Below the pieces are notes generated by a model. It was given only the letters and a program-made list of their open reading frames with translations. It did not search any database and was not told where the DNA came from. 7,876 nucleotides of DNA from Arthrobacter sp. (GTDB lineage Bacteria > Actinomycetota > Actinomycetes > Actinomycetales > Micrococcaceae): positions 1 through 7,876 of the forward strand of contig JAODMS010000133.1 in the NCBI GenBank assembly GCA_025464925.1, in the 5' to 3' direction. A program made the position numbers and the translations under genes. Of this stretch, positions 5,204 through 7,876 are shown one piece after another. The first letter of the stretch is position 1; each line of letters starts with the position of its first letter.

Positions 5204-6418
5204 TCAGTAGTTCCGGCGGTGCTTAAGGCGCGGAATCGTGACGGCGAAAACGGCGGCGGCAGCGAAGCCCAGCACGCCGGTGGCCGCGACGCCGGCCCCG
5301 AGCCAGGCTCCGGCGGTCACTGCGGAGAGCAGCACGGGCCCGCCGGTGGCGCCGGCGTCGGCCATGAACCGCCAGATGCCGAGGAACTGGCCGCGTCCGT
5401 TGTCCGGCGAGAAGTCCGCCCCGAGGGTCATGTTCAGGCCGGAACTGATGCCGTTGCCAAAGCCGATCAGGAGCGCCGCCAGCATCAGGCTCACGAAGCC
5501 GGTGCTGAGCGGAATCAGCAGCATGGCCGTGCCCATAATGAGCGTGGACGGCACCGCCACCCACAGCCTTCCCTTCCGGTCCATGAGCTTGCCGGCCGGG
5601 TAGAAGACCAGCATGTCGATGGCCCCGGAGATCCCGTAGATGAGCGAGGCCTGCGTGGCGTCCATGCCCAGGTGGTCCGCCCACAGAGGAATCACCACCT
5701 GGCGGGAGGCCCGCAGCGCGCTCAGCAGCAGCACCCCCAGCCCCACGGTCAGGAACACCCCGGCGTGGGACGCCGCAACGCTGCGCAGGGTGGGCTGGTG
5801 CACCGGAACGCCGTCCGCCGATGCCGGTTTCGCCACGAGGTCCGGGATGGTTCCGGCCAGGCCCGCAGCGGCGGCCATCGCCACGACGCCGACCCAGTAG
5901 GCGCCGGAAATTCCGGCAAACTGCATCACGGCGGCGCCGATGAAGGGGCCGATAAAGATGCCGATCCTGTTGACGCCGCCGAGCGTGGACAGGGCCCGGG
6001 CGCGGAGGATCACCGGCACCGCCTCGGTTAGGTACTTCTGCCGCGCCAGGCTGAAGACGCTGGCGGCCATGCCGACGACGAGCATCGCCGCCGCCAGCAG
6101 CCACAGTCCGCCGGGAACAAGAGGGGACACTGCCGCGGCGGCCAGTGCGACGGCGCTTGCGGCGGCGGCGCCCACGATCGACCACCGCTCGCCGAACTTC
6201 AGGGTGATAAGGGACGCCGGCAGGTTGAAGAACCAGGACCCGAGGCCGATCAGCGTGACGATCAAGGCGGCGACTGCCACCGAAGCGCCAAGGTCCCGGG
6301 CGGACAACACGACCACGGGCAGGACCGCGCCTTCGCCAATACAGAACAGCAGGGCCGGACCGAAGGCGGGAACGGCGATGCTGCGGAGGCTGAAGGGTGC
6401 CGGGGCTGTGGTGGTCAT
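5204..6418 (-). CDS. Major facilitator superfamily transporter, 12 TM
   Basis: Cytoplasmic-membrane secondary transporter of 404 residues with two six-helix halves joined by a polar loop near 192-218. The second half carries a clear motif A, GKLMDRKGR (276-284), between helices 8 and 9; the equivalent first-half loop (LKFGER, 73-78) is degenerate. The segment GADFSPDNGRGQFLG (333-347) is the conserved loop seen in drug-type facilitators, and ARALSTLGGVNRIGIFIGPFIG (140-161) spans the glycine-rich helix 5. The pattern suggests an exporter of small organic molecules, but the substrate is not visible. The reverse-strand AAGGGGG abuts the ATG with almost no spacing, so I prefer leaderless translation from TAGGAT 7 nt upstream. 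It is convergent with the aminotransferase operon, whose product might be its cargo (inference only), and divergent from the secreted protein gene. Confidence 0.87.
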   Translation of the reverse strand: MTTTAPAPFSLRSIAVPAFGPALLFCIGEGAVLPVVVLSARDLGASVAVAALIVTLIGLGSWFFNLPASLITLKFGERWSIVGAAAASAVALAAAAVSPLVPGGLWLLAAAMLVVGMAASVFSLARQKYLTEAVPVILRARALSTLGGVNRIGIFIGPFIGAAVMQFAGISGAYWVGVVAMAAAAGLAGTIPDLVAKPASADGVPVHQPTLRSVAASHAGVFLTVGLGVLLLSALRASRQVVIPLWADHLGMDATQASLIYGISGAIDMLVFYPAGKLMDRKGRLWVAVPSTLIMGTAMLLIPLSTGFVSLMLAALLIGFGNGISSGLNMTLGADFSPDNGRGQFLGIWRFMADAGATGGPVLLSAVTAGAWLGAGVAATGVLGFAAAAVFAVTIPRLKHRRNY

Positions 6419-6425
6419 CCCCCTT

Positions 6426-6431
6426 ATCCTA
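6426..6431 (-). promoter_or_regulatory. Putative -10 element for leaderless transporter gene
   Basis: TAGGAT on the minus strand, 7 nt before the transporter ATG (4 of 6 to TATAAT, fits TANNNT). No good -35 was found. A second TAGGAT faces the other way at 6472-6477. Confidence 0.35.
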
Positions 6432-6532
6432 GGGCTGGCGGCGCCCTGCCTGCGCTAATGCCCGGCCGCCGTAGGATGCCTGCTTTCGAGGCAAATATGT
6501 TTTGTTGGAAGTTCACGTGCTAGATTCACGCT

Positions 6533-6571
6533 GTCCGCAGTTCTGCGGGCTCTAGCGCAGCCCTTCAGGGC
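6533..6571 (+). promoter_or_regulatory. Two tandem hairpins in the leader of the secreted-protein gene
   Basis: In the 176-bp gap 6419-6594, the plus strand can fold GTCCGCA-GTTC-TGCGGGC (6533-6550, 7 pairs including one G-U) and GCCC-TTCA-GGGC (6560-6571). They precede the strong GGAGGA ribosome binding site (6582-6587, 7 nt before the ATG). I recognise no known riboswitch class. The rest of the gap holds only the TAGGAT elements, a weak TAGATT at 6521-6526 without a matching -35, and a GC-rich inverted pair (6437-6442 with 6465-6470). Confidence 0.4.
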
Positions 6572-6594
6572 GAGGCCATCTGGAGGACATTTTC

Positions 6595-7876
6595 ATGCTG
6601 CTATTTGACCGGGTCCGGCCTCTATCAACTCTTACCCGGTTGATCGTCGTGGTGGTCCTGATGCTTTCCCTAGCGCCGCTTGCCCCCTCACACGCGGCGG
6701 TGGATACGGCCGTAACCACAGTCGCCGCCGCACCGCTGGCCCTGACGGCACCGGTTCCGGCCATCACCGGCACGGCCAGGGTCGGCTCCACCCTGACCGC
6801 CAAGGCCGGGACCTGGGCGCCGGCGCCTGTGACCCTGAAGTATCAATGGAAGGCCAACGGCGTCTCCATCGCCGGCGCGACCGCCGCGACCTACAAGCCC
6901 CTCGCGGCCCATGTCGGGAAGAAGCTCACCGTCACCGTCACCGGAACCAAGACCGGCTACACCGCCACCGCGAAGACCTCCGCTGCCACTGCAGCAGTCG
7001 CCGCCGCGCTGGCCCTGACCGCACCGGTTCCGGGCATCACCGGCACGGCGAAGGTCGGCTCCACCCTGACCGCCAAGGCCGGGATCTGGGGACCGGCGCC
7101 CGTGACCCTGACGTATCGGTGGAAGGCCAACGGCCTTTCCATCGCCGGCGCGACCGCCGCGACCTACAAGCCCGTCGCGGCCCATGCCGGAAAGAAGCTC
7201 ACCGTCACCGTCACCGGAACCAAGACCGGCTACGCCACCACCGCAAGGACCTCCGCGGCCACCGCAGCAGTCGCCGCCGCCGGGCCCGGCATCGATGTGT
7301 CGTGGCCCCAGTGCGGCCAGGCCCTTCCCAAGGGCCAGACCTTCGCGATCGTCGGGGTGAACAACGGGCTGGCGAACAACACCAACCCGTGCCTGGCCGC
7401 CCAGCTGTCCTGGGCGGCCACCTCCGCCGGAGGGACGGGCCAGCCCGCGGTGGCGCTCTACGTCAACACCGGCAACCCCGGCACCGCCGGCTCCTGGTGG
7501 CCCACCAGCAACAGCTACGCCGGGAAAACCGTTCCCAACCCGTACGGGCAGTGCACCAAGGGATCAGTCGGCACGGCCTGCTCCTACATGTACGGCTACG
7601 CCAAGGCCTACGACGACGCGACCATCCGCGGGATCAGCAGCCCCGCCTCCTACACCTGGTGGCTCGACGTCGAAACAGAGAACAGCTGGTCCACGGACAA
7701 GGCCGCCAACCGGGCCGACCTGGAGGGCATGGCAGCCTACTTCGCCAGCATCGGGGCCAGAACCGGCATCTACTCCACCGGCTACCAGTGGGCCCAGATC
7801 GTCGGCACGGTGCCCCCGTCAAGCAATCTGTACACCCAGCGGAGCTGGCTCGCCGGCGCCAGCTCGCTGGCCTCGG
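6595..7876 (+). CDS. Secreted Ig-repeat protein with GH25-like TIM-barrel domain (3' end outside window)
   Basis: 427 codons are in view and the frame is open at the right edge. Residues 1-34 form a Sec signal peptide (Arg6, Arg8, Arg15, then a hydrophobic run, cleavage after SHA). Residues 48-229 are two tandem 91-residue repeats of an Ig-like fold with hallmark YQWKANG / GATAATYKP / LTVTVTGTK segments, common in secreted Arthrobacter proteins. From residue 230 a different domain starts with GPGIDVSWPQCG, the opening seen in actinobacterial GH25/lysozyme-like proteins; Asp234 and the Asp358-Val-Glu360 pair in WWLDVETENSW match acidic positions typical of GH25-type barrels, followed by GIYSTGYQW (about 388-396). 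The cysteines suggest disulfides outside the cell. The likely role is binding and cutting peptidoglycan or another cell-surface glycan; activity is unproved and the C-terminus may hold more repeats. The start is supported by GGAGGA 7 nt upstream of ATG. Confidence 0.82.
   Translation, partial: MLLFDRVRPLSTLTRLIVVVVLMLSLAPLAPSHAAVDTAVTTVAAAPLALTAPVPAITGTARVGSTLTAKAGTWAPAPVTLKYQWKANGVSIAGATAATYKPLAAHVGKKLTVTVTGTKTGYTATAKTSAATAAVAAALALTAPVPGITGTAKVGSTLTAKAGIWGPAPVTLTYRWKANGLSIAGATAATYKPVAAHAGKKLTVTVTGTKTGYATTARTSAATAAVAAAGPGIDVSWPQCGQALPKGQTFAIVGVNNGLANNTNPCLAAQLSWAATSAGGTGQPAVALYVNTGNPGTAGSWWPTSNSYAGKTVPNPYGQCTKGSVGTACSYMYGYAKAYDDATIRGISSPASYTWWLDVETENSWSTDKAANRADLEGMAAYFASIGARTGIYSTGYQWAQIVGTVPPSSNLYTQRSWLAGASSLAS
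6736..7008 (+). repeat. Ig-like tandem repeat, unit 1 (273 bp)
   Basis: The first of two in-frame 273-bp units encoding 91 residues (residues 48-138), starting LALTAPVP and ending TAAVAAA. 79 of 91 residues match unit 2 with no insertions or deletions, and long DNA stretches are identical, including silent positions. Confidence 0.9.
7009..7281 (+). repeat. Ig-like tandem repeat, unit 2 (273 bp)
   Basis: The second unit (residues 139-229), directly abutting unit 1. Twelve residue changes from unit 1, several conservative (Arg/Lys, Val/Leu, Ala/Gly). It ends in an Ala-rich linker into the GH25-like domain. Confidence 0.9.

Noticed and set aside
6521..6526. TAGATT as the -10 of the secreted-protein gene
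   Set aside because: No acceptable -35 at 16-18 bp spacing; TTGTTG and TTGGAA upstream are too close.
6736..7281. CRISPR-like or mobile repeat
   Set aside because: There are only two long in-frame units encoding protein modules, with no spacers or terminal repeats.

Overview
The window comes from a high-GC Gram-positive, most likely an actinobacterium of the Arthrobacter/Pseudarthrobacter (Micrococcaceae) type. Four things point that way: the strong G/C bias at third codon positions, a menaquinone gene (menC), a PhoX phosphatase with the actinobacterial cysteine-containing N-terminus, and a secreted protein with the Ig-like repeats common in that group. The genus is inference. There is no rRNA, tRNA, CRISPR array, transposase or phage gene, and it reads as ordinary chromosome with one accessory-looking stretch in the middle.

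Layout, left to right. At 1-854, on the minus strand and cut by the window edge, is a Tat-exported PhoX-family alkaline phosphatase. Upstream of it on the same strand (920-1978) is menC, o-succinylbenzoate synthase of menaquinone biosynthesis. A 303-bp divergent intergenic region (1979-2281) holds two adjacent, identically built 7-5-7 inverted repeats and a spaced direct repeat. At 2282-3277 (+) is a multi-pass membrane PAP2-type phosphatase. After a 120-bp gap with a good promoter candidate and a 17-bp palindrome comes a two-gene operon (+): a PLP-dependent class I/II aminotransferase (3398-4618) coupled by an ATGA overlap to a small AhpD/CMD-fold protein (4615-5202). A 12-TM major facilitator transporter (5204-6418, minus) meets this operon tail to tail with one base between the stop codons. 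A 176-bp divergent gap then leads to a secreted protein (6595 to beyond the right edge) with a Sec signal peptide, two nearly identical 91-residue Ig-like repeats and a GH25-like TIM-barrel domain.

How the genes may work together. The phosphatases and menC look like independent housekeeping or phosphate-scavenging genes. The aminotransferase and AhpD-like protein are translationally coupled and so probably share a pathway. The convergent transporter may or may not belong with them. The most unusual points are the AhpD-like protein, which keeps Glu, His, Cys and His of the AhpD site but has Ser for the first cysteine, the paired dyads between menC and the PAP2 gene, and the recently duplicated repeat in the secreted protein. 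No wholly new system can be proved from sequence alone; the aminotransferase/AhpD-like pair is the best candidate for an uncharacterised small pathway.
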